Positions 18,016 to 27,332 of a stretch of 64,000 bases of DNA are shown in pieces. The DNA is from CADEFX01 sp963806735 (GTDB lineage Bacteria > Pseudomonadota > Alphaproteobacteria > Rhizobiales > Hyphomicrobiaceae), in assembly GCA_963806735.1 (NCBI GenBank), contig CAWEBE010000001.1, positions 1 to 64,000 on the forward strand, given 5' to 3'. Each line of letters begins with the position of its first letter. The first letter of the stretch is position 1. The position numbers were made by a program, and so were the translations under genes. The notes under the pieces were generated by a model that had not been told where the DNA came from, did no database searches, and worked only from the letters and a program-made list of their open reading frames with translations.

Positions 18016-20431
18016 ATGAACGATGCGGTCGGGGAGAGGCCCGACGATGCGTGGCGGGCCGCGCCACGGCCGGGAGGCGGACAGGGTTTCGATCCGAATC
18101 GAGCCAAGGGCTCGGCGCTGACGTTGTGGCTCTTTACCGTCACGACGTTCGTGTCCGCCCTGCTGCTCTTTTCCGTGCAGCCGATGTTCGCCAAGATGGT
18201 GCTGCCGATCCTGGGCGGCTCACCGTCGGTGTGGGCCGTGGCCATGTGCTTCTTCCAGGGGGCGCTGCTGGCGGGCTACTGCTATGCCCATCTCCTCATC
18301 CGGGCGCTGCCTGTCCAGGTCGGCGGTTTCGTGCATCTGGCCGTGTGCGCGGTGGCCGTGCTGGCCCTGCCGATCGGGTTGCCGGCCGGCTGGAGCGAGC
18401 CGCCAGGCGATCCTTATTTGTGGCAGCTTGCGCTTTTCACCATCGCGGTCGGTCTGCCGTTCTTTGCCGTGGCGGCCAATGCGCCCCTGCTACAGGCGTG
18501 GTTCGCCAGAACGGGGCATGCGCACGCACGCGATCCCTATTTTCTCTACGCCGCCAGCAACCTAGGCAGCTTGCTGGCGCTGCTGAGCTACCCCTTCCTG
18601 CTCGAGCCGGCGTTCGGCCTCAAGGCGCTGAGCCGCCTCTGGGAGGGAGGCTTCATCGCGCTCATCGCGCTGATCACGCTGTGCTTGCTGGTGCTGTCCT
18701 CGGAACGCAAACGTGAAAACGTTGAAAACCCGGACGATACGCTCGCTGCGGGAGCGGCGCCGGCCTGGACGAGCCGGCTGGGTTGGATCGGCCTGGCGTT
18801 CGTTCCCTCGGCTCTGCTCACCGCCTTCACCAACCATGTGACGACGGATGTCGCGTCGGCGCCGCTGCTCTGGGTGCTGCCGCTCTCACTCTATCTGCTG
18901 ACGTTCGTGCTCGTGTTCCGTGAGCGGTCGATCATTCCGCGGCCCGTGCTTCTCATCCTGCATCTCGCCGCGGTTGTGGTCGCACTTGTGGCCGTGGCGC
19001 AGACCCGGCACGAGAGTTGGTTCGTTTCCTCGGCAATCGGGGTGGCCGTGTTCTTCACCTCGGCGATGGTTGCCCACAGGACGCTCTACGAAGCGCGGCC
19101 AGCACCGAGATTTCTCACCGAGTTTTATCTTTGGATGTCGCTGGGCGGCGTGCTGGGCGGACTGTTTGCCGCGCTCGTGGCGCCCAAGATATTCTCGGAG
19201 ATCTTCGAGTATCCGCTGCTCCTGGCGCTGTCGATGGCATGCAGGCCCGGCGTGTGGGACGGCGGCCTGTGGCAGCGTCTGGCCGGCGGTGCGGCCTCGC
19301 TCCTCGACCGAATGCGGTCGCGGGCGCCGCCTCCGGAGCGGGCTGCGCTGACGGAGGATGACAAGCAGGAAGGGCTCCTGCTCTGGTTGCTCATTGCCGG
19401 TGGCCTTCTGGCCGTGGTTTGGGTGCCATGGGCCGCCAGCAAGCTCGGCGTCGACTTCTGGGGCTACGGCACGACGGCAGGCCTCGCGGCCGGATTTCGG
19501 GCTTGTGCTGGTGCTGCTCTATCCTTGGCCCGTACGGCAGCTCGTGATCGCCCTGATGATGTTCCTGGTCGTCCTCTGGCTGCCGTCGGGCGTCAAACGC
19601 GGCGAGGCGCAGCGGAGCTATTTCGGCGTCTATCGCGTCATGCAGCAGGGCGCCTACAACATCCTGATGCACGGCACGACCTTGCATGGCGCACAGAAAG
19701 TGCGCGACGAGAACGGCGAGCCCACGGTGGATACGACCCCGGGCACCTACTACCATCCGGCAAGTCCCATGGCGCAGGCCATCGGCATCGTGCGGCACGC
19801 GCTGACCTCGGGTGATCGCAAGGGGCACTACGGCGTCATCGGTCTCGGCACCGGCTCGCTCGCCTGCCACGCCGAAGCCGGCGAGAGCTGGCGCTTCTTC
19901 GAGATCGATCCGGTCATGGTGGGGATTGCCAGCGACACCGACAACTTCTCGTTTCTGAGCAACTGCCAGCCCGAACCCGACATTGTGCTGGGCGATGCCC
20001 GCCTGACGCTGTCAAAGGAACCGGATGCCAGCTTCGACCTCATCATCGTCGATGCCTTCACCTCGGACGCCGTCCCCGTGCACCTCATGACGGCGGAAGC
20101 TCTGCAACTCTATCTCGCCAAGCTGGCCCCCGACGGGATCGCCGTGCTGCACGTCTCGAACCGCTACCTGGACCTCGAGGGCGTGCTCGGCGCCACCGCG
20201 CCGCTGGCGCCCGAGGCGCATGGGCTCGTGGTCGGTGATGACGAGGCCGACGGCAGCTACGCCTCGACCAGCTCGACTGTTGTCGTGTTCGCCAAGAATG
20301 AGAAGGCGCTGGAGCCCTTCCGCCAGCTCAAGGAAGTGCACGAGCTCGACGACAAGCGCCTGCGGCCATGGACCGACGACTATTCCGATGTGATCGGCCC
20401 GTTCCTGTCCAAGATGAAGATCCGGGGCTAA
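18016..20431 (+). pseudogene. Fused membrane/spermidine synthase-like protein, copy 1, frameshifted
   Basis: The N-terminal half is a multi-helix membrane domain: FVSALLLFSVQPMFAKMVLPILGGSPSVWA is the signature start, followed by about 12 hydrophobic segments. The C-terminal half is a spermidine-synthase-like Rossmann domain (HYGVIGLGTGSLACHAEAGESW, EIDPVM, DARLTLSKE). Bacterial fusions of this kind are annotated as fused MFS/spermidine synthase, but polyamine synthesis is not shown. The frame breaks near 19492, where CGGATTTCGG has one G too many. Restored, it would be about 804 residues. It lies next to an intact paralog at 20545-22833. Confidence 0.82.
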
Positions 20432-20544
20432 GAACGGCAGCAGCAGCTTCAAGCCTTAACGAAGCGTTGATCCTGCACGTTCAATGAAACTTCAAGGATT
20501 GCCGGCTAGCGTCCACGCGGGGTGATCTGCTGGAGGTTTCGCGC

Positions 20545-22833
20545 ATGGATGCCGCCGCGCTGGGGGCGAGTGTTGCTCGCCGCCTTACGTTTGCTCGTAG
20601 CACGGCCGCAGTCCTCGCGGTGTTTTCGGGAACGCTGTTCCTGTCCGCAATGCTGCTGTTCTCCGTGCAGCCGATGTTCGCTCGTATGGTGTTGCCCCAA
20701 CTCGGCGGCTCGCCGTCCGTTTGGGCCGTGTCCATGTGCTTCTTCCAGGCCGCGCTGCTGGCAGGCTACTGCTATGCGCACCTCTTGAACCGTTTCGCTC
20801 CAACCAACACGGCGCCGTTCTTTCATCTCTGCCTGCTGGGTGCAGCTGTCCTGATGTTGCCTATCAGTCTGCCCGAGCATTGGCCCGAGCCTCCGGCGGG
20901 AGATGCCTATGCCTGGCTGATCGGGCTGTTGTGTGCGGGAGTAGGCGTTCCCTTCTTTGCCGTCTCGGCCAACGCGCCCTTGCTGCAGTCGTGGTTCACG
21001 CGCTCGGGACATCCGCACGCGGCCGATCCATATTTCCTCTATGGCGCTTCCAACCTGGGCAGCCTGATTGCACTGCTGGCCTATCCGGTCATGCTCGAGC
21101 CGTTCATGGGCCTCAAGGCGCAAGCAATCGTGTGGGCGTGGGGCTTTCTTGCTCTTGGCCTTTTGGTTGCGGCTTGCGGTCTCATGAGTTTGGCTGGAGA
21201 GGGCGATCAGCGCCTTGCTGCTGCGGATGATGCGCGCGCGGACGCCGCCCAGCCGACGTGGAGCCAGCGCCTGGAGTGGATCTGCCTCGCACTGGTGCCG
21301 TCAGGTCTGCTGGTCGCGTTCACCAGCTACGTGACGACCGATATTGCCTCGGCGCCGTTCCTATGGGTGATCCCGCTGGCCATGTTCCTCGGGACGTTCA
21401 TCCTCGTGTTCCGCGGTGTCCCGTTGATTCCGCATAAAACCATGCTGCTGCTGCAACCGATACTGGTGGTGGGGGTGTTGTTCGGCATCTCGACCACTGG
21501 CAGCACGGGCTGGTTCATCGCAACGCTGGCCGGGTCATTCGGCTTCTTCGTGACGACGATGGTCTGTCACCGGGAGCTGTACAACCGGCGGCCGGCGAGC
21601 CGGCATCTCACGGAATTCTATCTGTGGATGTCGTTCGGCGGTGTCCTCGGCGGCGTATTCGCGGCCTTGGTGGCGCCCCAGCTGTTCAATGCCATCTGGG
21701 AGTTTCCACTGCTGTTGGTCCTCGGCATGGCGCTCCGACCCGGACTGCTCGTAAGCCCAAAGCGTCGCGACGCAATGGAGCTTGCAGGCTTCGCGCTCGT
21801 GGTTCTGGCGTTCATGGTTCTGATCAATGTGGGACTGCACGCAGCCTTCATCGCGCCGTGGCAGGCTGACCTTGTGCGCGTTGTCATCATTGCCGGCAGC
21901 GGCGCGCTGGCATTGCTCAACACATCGCAGCCTCTGCGCCAACTCGGGTGCATCGGCGTGGCGGCACTGGCGATCGTGGTGCTGCCCTCTGCCATGAACC
22001 GTGGTGATGCGGAGAGAAGTTTCTTCGGCGTACACCGCGTGGTGACGAGTCCCAACGGCGAGCTGCGCACACTGCTGCACGGCACCACCATTCACGGTGC
22101 ACAGCGCATCAGGGATGCCGAAGGGCGCCCGGTCGATAAGCCCCTGCCGATGGCCTACTACCATCCGGGCGCACCCATGACCCGTGGCGCGGAGATGGCG
22201 CGGCTCGGCTCGGGCAAGTCCGGACCAGAGTTTCGCGCCGGCGTGGTGGGACTGGGCGCCGGCGTCATGGCCTGCAACGCAAAGGCCGGCGAGCGCTGGC
22301 GCTTCTTCGAGATCGACCCCGTTGTGGTCAAGATCGCGAGCAATCCCAAGCAGTTCTCGTTCCTGTCGACCTGCCTGCCGGGCGCCGACATGGTGGTGGG
22401 CGATGCGCGGCTGACCATGGCCAGGGAGAGCAATGGCAGCTTTGATTTTCTGCTGATCGACGCTTTCGCCTCGGACGCCATCCCGGTCCATCTGCTCACC
22501 AGGGAGGCGATTGCGCTTTATCTCGAGAAGCTCGCTCCTGACGGCATTCTTGCCCTGCACGTGTCCAACCGGCACCTGGATCTGCATGCCGTGGCCTCGG
22601 CAACGGCGAAGGCATTGCCGGGGACGCTCGTGGGGCTGGCCGACGATCGGGTGAAAGGAAAGGGGTTGGAGGCAGCCTCCTCCCACGTCGTGTTCGTGAC
22701 CCGCTCGGCAAGAGCATTCGACCAGATCAAGACGCTGCCCTACGTAAGCACAGTGGACGAGGTTGCGGTCACGCCGTGGACCGACGATTTCTCCAACATC
22801 CTGTCGGCGCTATGGCGAAAGGCGCGCAGCTAG
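20545..22833 (+). CDS. Fused membrane/spermidine synthase-like protein, copy 2
   Basis: A 762-residue paralog of the preceding gene, intact. The membrane half begins FLSAMLLFSVQPMFARMVLPQLGGSPSVWA. The methyltransferase-like half has GVVGLGAGVMACNAKAGERW, FFEIDPVVVKIAS, DARLTMARE and LLIDAFASDAIPVHLLT. The order of motifs is identical to copy 1, showing a tandem duplication. In spermidine synthases the DAF Asp acts as base; here the Asp is kept. The N-terminal fusion to a membrane domain suggests a membrane or envelope substrate rather than putrescine, which is inference. The stop TAG is part of the family C repeat that follows. Confidence 0.85.
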   Translation: MDAAALGASVARRLTFARSTAAVLAVFSGTLFLSAMLLFSVQPMFARMVLPQLGGSPSVWAVSMCFFQAALLAGYCYAHLLNRFAPTNTAPFFHLCLLGAAVLMLPISLPEHWPEPPAGDAYAWLIGLLCAGVGVPFFAVSANAPLLQSWFTRSGHPHAADPYFLYGASNLGSLIALLAYPVMLEPFMGLKAQAIVWAWGFLALGLLVAACGLMSLAGEGDQRLAAADDARADAAQPTWSQRLEWICLALVPSGLLVAFTSYVTTDIASAPFLWVIPLAMFLGTFILVFRGVPLIPHKTMLLLQPILVVGVLFGISTTGSTGWFIATLAGSFGFFVTTMVCHRELYNRRPASRHLTEFYLWMSFGGVLGGVFAALVAPQLFNAIWEFPLLLVLGMALRPGLLVSPKRRDAMELAGFALVVLAFMVLINVGLHAAFIAPWQADLVRVVIIAGSGALALLNTSQPLRQLGCIGVAALAIVVLPSAMNRGDAERSFFGVHRVVTSPNGELRTLLHGTTIHGAQRIRDAEGRPVDKPLPMAYYHPGAPMTRGAEMARLGSGKSGPEFRAGVVGLGAGVMACNAKAGERWRFFEIDPVVVKIASNPKQFSFLSTCLPGADMVVGDARLTMARESNGSFDFLLIDAFASDAIPVHLLTREAIALYLEKLAPDGILALHVSNRHLDLHAVASATAKALPGTLVGLADDRVKGKGLEAASSHVVFVTRSARAFDQIKTLPYVSTVDEVAVTPWTDDFSNILSALWRKARS

Positions 22834-22936
22834 AGCCGGATCGCTTCGGATTGAACCGCTTTGCCTGATCAAGCCGTCTCGGCTGAAGCGTGAATCCTGC
22901 TCTACACTTCAAGTTTAGAGGGCGATCGCGCTCTAA
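22830..22936. repeat. Family C intergenic mosaic element (copy 2, short form)
   Basis: CTAGAGCCGGATCG at the left, then GTCTCGGCTGAAGCGTGAAT, CCTGCTCTACACTTCAAG and TTTAGAGGGCGATCGCGCTC. The GGAAG hairpin of module 2 is missing. The element fills the whole gap between two convergent genes. Its left CTAG supplies the TAG of the upstream gene (22831-22833) and its right end supplies the TAG of ybaK on the other strand (22933-22935). Confidence 0.8.
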
Positions 22937-23409
22937 CCCATCGATATCACTGTTGCGCCGGTTTTTTCGGCAAGCTGCGACGGGGAGGCGGCGAATACGC
23001 TCTCCGGGGTTCCTGCTGCGGCCCATACCACGCCGTATTGCATGAGGTCGCGATCGAAGTAAGTCGCAAGTGGTGTGTCATGGCCGAGCGGCGGGATGCC
23101 GCCGATGGCATAGCCGGTGACGTCGCGCACGAACTGCGCATCCGGTCGCGTCAGAGCCTCGCCGATGACGGTGGCGACGCCCTTCTCGTCGACGCGGTTG
23201 GAGCCGGAGACGAGCAGAAGATAGGGCTTTCCGCTAGTGCGGCCCTTGAAGACGAGCGACTTCACGATCTGGCCCACGCTGCAGCCGCAAGCGGCAGCGG
23301 CGTCTAGCGCCGTGCGCGTGGAGGCTGGCATCTGCCGCACGCTTATCTCGAGGCCGAGGTTCGCCGCTCGCTCTTGCACGCGGAGTGCAGCTTCTTTGAG
23401 ATCGCTCAT
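22933..23409 (-). CDS. ybaK: YbaK/EbsC family aminoacyl-tRNA deacylase
   Basis: A 158-residue protein of the YbaK/ProX editing family, which hydrolyses mischarged aminoacyl-tRNAs (for example Cys- or Ala-tRNA-Pro). Motifs seen are CSVGQIVKSLVFKG (substrate-binding Lys), LLLVSGSNRVDEK, and GYAIGGIPPLGHDTPLATYFD, typical of this family. ATG 23409 is chosen because an AGGGGGACT site lies just upstream; an in-frame ATG at 23448 has none. The exact amino acid edited cannot be read out. It is convergent with the membrane/spermidine-synthase-like gene, separated only by a repeat element. Confidence 0.88.
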   Translation of the reverse strand: MSDLKEAALRVQERAANLGLEISVRQMPASTRTALDAAAACGCSVGQIVKSLVFKGRTSGKPYLLLVSGSNRVDEKGVATVIGEALTRPDAQFVRDVTGYAIGGIPPLGHDTPLATYFDRDLMQYGVVWAAAGTPESVFAASPSQLAEKTGATVISMG

Positions 23410-23513
23410 GTCTAGTCCCCCTTCAGCGGCAGGATGTGCCCGTTGCACAGGCCGGATAAGGGGGTTATGAGTGCCGCAACATTCGTTGAGGTTCCAGAAA
23501 AAAGGCTCACGGC

Positions 23514-23801
23514 ATGCAGGTCGACGAGGCGACCGTCCGCCGCATTGCGCGGCTGGCGCGCATCAAGATCACCAACGAGGAGGCGAAGGCGCTCGAGGGC
23601 GAGCTGTCGGGCATCCTCGACTGGGTCAAGCAACTCGACGAGGTGAATACCGAGGGCGTGGAGCCGATGACGCGCGTCATGCCCATGACCTTGAAGAAGC
23701 GGCAGGACGAGATCACAGACGGCGGCAAGGCGGACGATATCGTCAAGAACGCGCCGGTCTCCGAGGATCACTTTTTCGTCGTGCCGAAGGTGGTGGAGTA
23801 G
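23514..23801 (+). CDS. gatC: Asp/Glu-tRNA amidotransferase subunit C
   Basis: A 95-residue GatC. It starts VDEATVRRIARLARIKITNEEAKALEGELSGILDWVKQL and ends APVSEDHFFVVPKVVE, the family's conserved ends. GatC stabilises the GatA-GatB contact in GatCAB, which converts Glu-tRNA-Gln and Asp-tRNA-Asn to the amide forms. It is followed 6 bp later by a GNAT gene that overlaps gatA, so the three are one transcription unit. Confidence 0.95.
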   Translation: MQVDEATVRRIARLARIKITNEEAKALEGELSGILDWVKQLDEVNTEGVEPMTRVMPMTLKKRQDEITDGGKADDIVKNAPVSEDHFFVVPKVVE

Positions 23802-23807
23802 GTCGGC

Positions 23808-24296
23808 ATGGCCATCACCATAGCCGTCGAGAGTCCCTTGCAGGACGATGTGCGGGGGCTCGTAGCCGAGCTCAATGCCTATTTGATCCCGCTCACGCCG
23901 CGCCAGTTCCAGTTTCAACTCACCGTCGAACAGATGGCCGAGCCGAGCGTGACGCTGTTCGTTGCACGCGACGCTGAAGGCCGCGCCGTGGGCATGGGCG
24001 CGCTCAAGCAGCATGGCGACGGGCTCGGGGAAGTGAAGCGCATGTACACGCTGCCTTCGGTGCGCGGACAGCGCATCGGCCAGCAAGTCCTGCAGTGCAT
24101 CGAGAGCCTGGCGCGGCAGAAGGGCATCACCCGGCTGGTCCTGGAGACAGGCGAGGCCACGGGTTACGAGCCGGCCTATCGCGTCTACGAACGCGGCGGC
24201 TTCACGGTGTGCGGCGCCGTGCTCGACTACCCAGACTCCGGCCATTCGCGGTTCTACGAAAAGAAGCTTGCCGCTGAAGGAGCGCTCGGCGCATGA
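23808..24296 (+). CDS. GNAT family N-acetyltransferase
   Basis: A 162-residue GNAT protein. The acetyl-CoA pyrophosphate loop is VRGQRIGQQVLQCIESLAR, matching R/Q-x-x-G-x-G/A. It is preceded by GEVKRMYTLPS, the strand that normally carries catalytic contacts. A YRVYERGGFTVCG segment follows, as in PhnO/ElaA-like members. It lies inside the gat operon between gatC (6 bp) and gatA (4-bp ATGA overlap), so it is co-translated with the amidotransferase subunits. The substrate is unknown; a link to glutamine metabolism is only positional. Confidence 0.85.
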   Translation: MAITIAVESPLQDDVRGLVAELNAYLIPLTPRQFQFQLTVEQMAEPSVTLFVARDAEGRAVGMGALKQHGDGLGEVKRMYTLPSVRGQRIGQQVLQCIESLARQKGITRLVLETGEATGYEPAYRVYERGGFTVCGAVLDYPDSGHSRFYEKKLAAEGALGA

Positions 24297-25798
24297 GTGA
24301 GCTGACCCGCCTGACGCTCGCCGAGGCGCGTACCGGCCTGAAGAAGAAGCAATTCAGCGCGACCGAGCTGACGCAGGCGTTCGTCGATGCCATCGAGGCG
24401 GGGAACGCATCGCTCAACGCTTACGTGCTGCCGACGCCCGAGATCGCGCTGCGCCAGGCCGCCGCCAGCGATGCGCGGCTGGCGAAGGGCGACGCCCGTT
24501 CGCTCGAGGGGTTGCCGCTCGGCATCAAGGATCTGTTCTGCACGGAGGGCGTGCGCACCACGGCCTGCTCCAACATCCTCGACGGTTTCACGCCGACCTA
24601 CGAGTCGACGGTGACGCGCAACCTGTTCGACGCCGGCGCGGTCATGCTCGGCAAGCTTAACAACGACGAGTTCGCCATGGGCTCGTCGAACGAGACGAGC
24701 TGTTTCGGGCCGGTGGCCAACCCTTGGCAGCGCAAGACGCCGAACGGGGAGCGCTCGAACGCGAAGTTGGTGCCGGGCGGCTCATCGGGCGGGTCGTCGG
24801 CAGCCGTGGCGGCCGATCTGTGCCTCGGTGCGACGGCGACCGATACGGGCGGCTCCATCCGCCAGCCGGCAGCGCTGACGGGAACGGTCGGCATCAAGCC
24901 AACGTACGGGCGCTGCTCGCGCTGGGGTATCGTCGCGTTCGCGTCCTCGCTCGATCAGGCGGGACCGATCGCCAAGACCGTGCGTGATGCAGCGATCCTG
25001 CTCGGCACCATGGCGAGCGTAGATCCGAAGGACTCCACATGCGTCGACGCACCGGTGCCGGACTACGAGGCAGCCGTTGCCAAGGGCGTGAAGGGGCTGC
25101 GGGTCGGCGTGCCGAAGGAGTACCGCGTCGAGGGCATGTCGCAGGAGATCGACGACCTATGGCAGCGCGGCATAGCCTGGCTGAAGGCGGCCGGCGCGAC
25201 GATCCACGACATCTCATTGCCGCATACGAAATACGCACTGCCGGCCTACTACATCGTGGCGCCGGCGGAATGCTCCTCCAATCTCGCCCGCTACGACGGT
25301 GTGCGCTACGGCCTGCGCGTGCCGGGCGAGGACCTGACCGATACCTACGAGCGCACGCGCGCGGCCGGTTTCGGCAAGGAGGTGCGTCGGCGCGTGCTGA
25401 TCGGCACTTACGTGCTGTCGGCGGGCTACTACGATGCCTACTATCTGAAGGCGCAGAAGGTGCGCACGCTCATCAAGCGCGATTTCGACGAGGCCTGGAA
25501 CAAAGTGGACGTGGTGTTGACGCCGACAACGCCGAGCCCGGCCTTCGGCTTCGGCGAAAAGGCAGGTGATCCGATCGCCATGTACCTGGAGGACATCTTC
25601 ACGGTGACGGTGAACATGGCGGGTCTGCCCGGCATCTCGGTTCCCGGTGGCCTGTCGGCGCAAGGCACGCCGCTGGGCTTGCAGCTGATCGGCAAGCCGT
25701 TCGACGAGGCGACGCTGTTTGCGGCGGCGCAGGCAATCGAGGATGCTGCGGGCCGGTTTCCTGTGCCGGACGCATGGTGGGCGAGCACCTCAAGCTAG
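24293..25798 (+). CDS. gatA: Asp/Glu-tRNA amidotransferase subunit A
   Basis: A 501-residue amidase-signature enzyme, the glutaminase subunit of GatCAB that supplies ammonia. The Ser-cisSer-Lys triad is visible: Lys in LPLGIKDLFCTEG, and the two serines in the PGGSSGGSSAAVAADL signature around residue 162 and ATDTGGSIRQPA. Length and ends are normal. It begins with an ATGA overlap with the GNAT gene. The stop codon TAG at 25796-25798 forms part of a degenerate family A repeat, so the repeat touches the coding sequence directly. Confidence 0.96.
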   Translation: MSELTRLTLAEARTGLKKKQFSATELTQAFVDAIEAGNASLNAYVLPTPEIALRQAAASDARLAKGDARSLEGLPLGIKDLFCTEGVRTTACSNILDGFTPTYESTVTRNLFDAGAVMLGKLNNDEFAMGSSNETSCFGPVANPWQRKTPNGERSNAKLVPGGSSGGSSAAVAADLCLGATATDTGGSIRQPAALTGTVGIKPTYGRCSRWGIVAFASSLDQAGPIAKTVRDAAILLGTMASVDPKDSTCVDAPVPDYEAAVAKGVKGLRVGVPKEYRVEGMSQEIDDLWQRGIAWLKAAGATIHDISLPHTKYALPAYYIVAPAECSSNLARYDGVRYGLRVPGEDLTDTYERTRAAGFGKEVRRRVLIGTYVLSAGYYDAYYLKAQKVRTLIKRDFDEAWNKVDVVLTPTTPSPAFGFGEKAGDPIAMYLEDIFTVTVNMAGLPGISVPGGLSAQGTPLGLQLIGKPFDEATLFAAAQAIEDAAGRFPVPDAWWASTSS

Positions 25799-25840
25799 TG
25801 TTCTTCAGGTCGCGAAATCTCGATCATCACATGAGTGTGT
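25796..25840. repeat. Degenerate family A hairpin remnant
   Basis: CTAGTGTTCTTCAGGTCGCG followed by AAATCTCGATCATCACATGAG. This is a family A element with its middle lost: the left and right arms are joined directly. It overlaps the gatA stop codon. Confidence 0.55.
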
Positions 25841-25910
25841 CCTTGGGTCCCTCACCCCGAATACCGAGCCATGCTAAGGTCCGTTGGTTGTCTGGGGGAC
25901 TGCAAGACAA

Positions 25911-26655
25911 ATGCGGCTGGCGAGCGTTGCAGCAGGATTGTGTGCTGCGCTGTTGGCGGCGGGGTGCGTGGGAACCTCGCGCGTGAGCGATGAGCTGACC
26001 ACGGCCTCCCTGACGCAAGGACAAGAAAGGTGTCGCTCTCGTCAAGCTCGGAGCAGCCGATCCGCTTTGCAGCACTTTGACGGCTGGCATTGGCGTGCGT
26101 GATAAGGACGCCTTCCGTCGCGTCCAGAGCATACGCATCGTGCTGACGAAGAGCGAGCCGATGGTGGCCGAGGTGGAGCTCGATCCCGGGGAATATCACG
26201 TCGTCAGCTATGTCTGCCTCAAGGCGCGCTCTGTCGTGGCGCTGGCTGAGCCCATCAACGTGTCTGAGGGGCTTTACCGAAAGAGCTATGCGAGCTTTCA
26301 CGTCGAGCCGGGCGAGATTGTGAATGTCGGATACCTGCAGCTTCTGCCGCTGCGAACGTCATACGGTGGGCTCTCGCGCACATTGCACGTCGGCCTGGCG
26401 GCGACCGACTGGCCGCTTGCCGAGATCGAGCGGTTCAAGCAGCAGCGGCCCAAGCTCTATGACCAGATGAGAACGCGCCTGATGGTCGTGCCGAAGCTGG
26501 AGCCGCCGACGCCAGACCAGGTGCAGGCTAGGTGCGCGGAGATGAAGAAGCTCCAGGCCGAGGGTAAGGTGCAGAACCTGCCTGCGACCTGCACGGCGCC
26601 TGCCGGCCCGCCAGCGAAGCCCGGCGGGATTGCCAAGAAGGAAATCCGGGCGTAA
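25911..26655 (+). pseudogene. Predicted lipoprotein of unknown function, frameshifted
   Basis: ATG 25911 starts a lipoprotein signal, MRLASVAAGLCAALLAAGCV, with Cys in a LAAGC lipobox. After about 37 residues the frame breaks near 26020. The next frame reads DKKGVALVKLGAADPLCSTLTAGIGVRDKDAFRRVQ and continues as a normal-looking 190-residue domain to 26655. It includes LDPGEYHVVSYVC and NVGYLQLLPL, suggesting a beta-sandwich, and a Lys/Pro-rich tail. Removing one G in AAGGACAAG rejoins the frames to about 247 residues. I recognise no family name. It precedes the chorismate mutase gene by 42 bp on the same strand. Confidence 0.62.
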
Positions 26656-26697
26656 GGCCTGAGGCGCTTTTGCCGCCGAGAGGTCGAGATACGCCCC

Positions 26698-27030
26698 ATG
26701 CCGCCACCCCGCTCCGCTGCCGACTGCACCGACCTTGCCCAGGTGCGGGTCGAGATCGACCGCGTCGACAATGCGCTGGTCGAGCTCATCGCCGAGCGTT
26801 TCGGCTACGTGGAACGCGCCTGGCAGATCAAGCTCGGCCTGAAGCAGGAGGCCAACGTGCCGTGGCGCAACCAGCAGGTGATCGACAAGGTGCGTGCGCG
26901 CGCCGAGGCCAGGGGCCTGCCGCCGGACCTGTGCGAGGCGCTGTGGCGGCAGATGATCGGCTGGTTCATCCAGTACGAGGAAGAGAAGCTGCGCGACCAG
27001 ATCGAGGGCCAGAACGACGGCAAGACTTGA
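26698..27030 (+). CDS. Chorismate mutase (AroQ type)
   Basis: A 110-residue all-helical AroQ domain. The first helix is VRVEIDRVDNALVELIAERFGYVERAWQIK, with the Arg and Lys that bind chorismate. The second part is VPWRNQQVIDKVRARAEARGLP, followed by LWRQMIGWFIQYEEEKL. The reaction is chorismate to prephenate; related isochorismate-pyruvate lyases have the same fold and cannot be excluded. It lies between the lipoprotein gene and a small membrane protein gene, 14-42 bp apart, in the gatA-gatB interval. Confidence 0.85.
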   Translation: MPPPRSAADCTDLAQVRVEIDRVDNALVELIAERFGYVERAWQIKLGLKQEANVPWRNQQVIDKVRARAEARGLPPDLCEALWRQMIGWFIQYEEEKLRDQIEGQNDGKT

Positions 27031-27040
27031 GGCCGCAGCC

Positions 27041-27322
27041 GTGGATATTCCGCCGGAGCTGAAGGACGTTATCATGCTCTCGGTGATGAACCTGGGGACC
27101 ATCCTGGCCGGCTTCTTCATCGGCAGGCGGGCAGACCAGCCGCAGAAGATCGTGGTCGGCGCGTTCGCGTCGGGCATCGCCGGCGTGCTGTTCGCGGGCT
27201 TGCTCGGCGCTCTGGGGCTGGCCGAGGTGCACGCCCGCTCCATGGGCGGCGTGTTCGTACTGTCGCTCCTGCTCGGGTTCGTGTGGACCTGGCTCGGCTA
27301 CCGGACGCGCAAGACTGTTTGA
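27041..27322 (+). CDS. Small two- or three-helix membrane protein
   Basis: A 93-residue protein starting at GTG 27041, 10 bp after the chorismate mutase stop. Hydrophobic segments lie at about residues 12-26, 42-62 and 68-86 (MLSVMNLGTILAGFFIG, KIVVGAFASGIAGVLFAG, MGGVFVLSLLLGFVWTWLG). Positively charged loops (RRADQPQK, RTRKTV) suggest orientation. Small proteins like this are common next to gatB in related genomes. No function is known to me. Close spacing to both neighbours points to co-transcription with gatB, which begins 10 bp later. Confidence 0.7.
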   Translation: MDIPPELKDVIMLSVMNLGTILAGFFIGRRADQPQKIVVGAFASGIAGVLFAGLLGALGLAEVHARSMGGVFVLSLLLGFVWTWLGYRTRKTV

Positions 27323-27332
27323 TCTTTGGATT

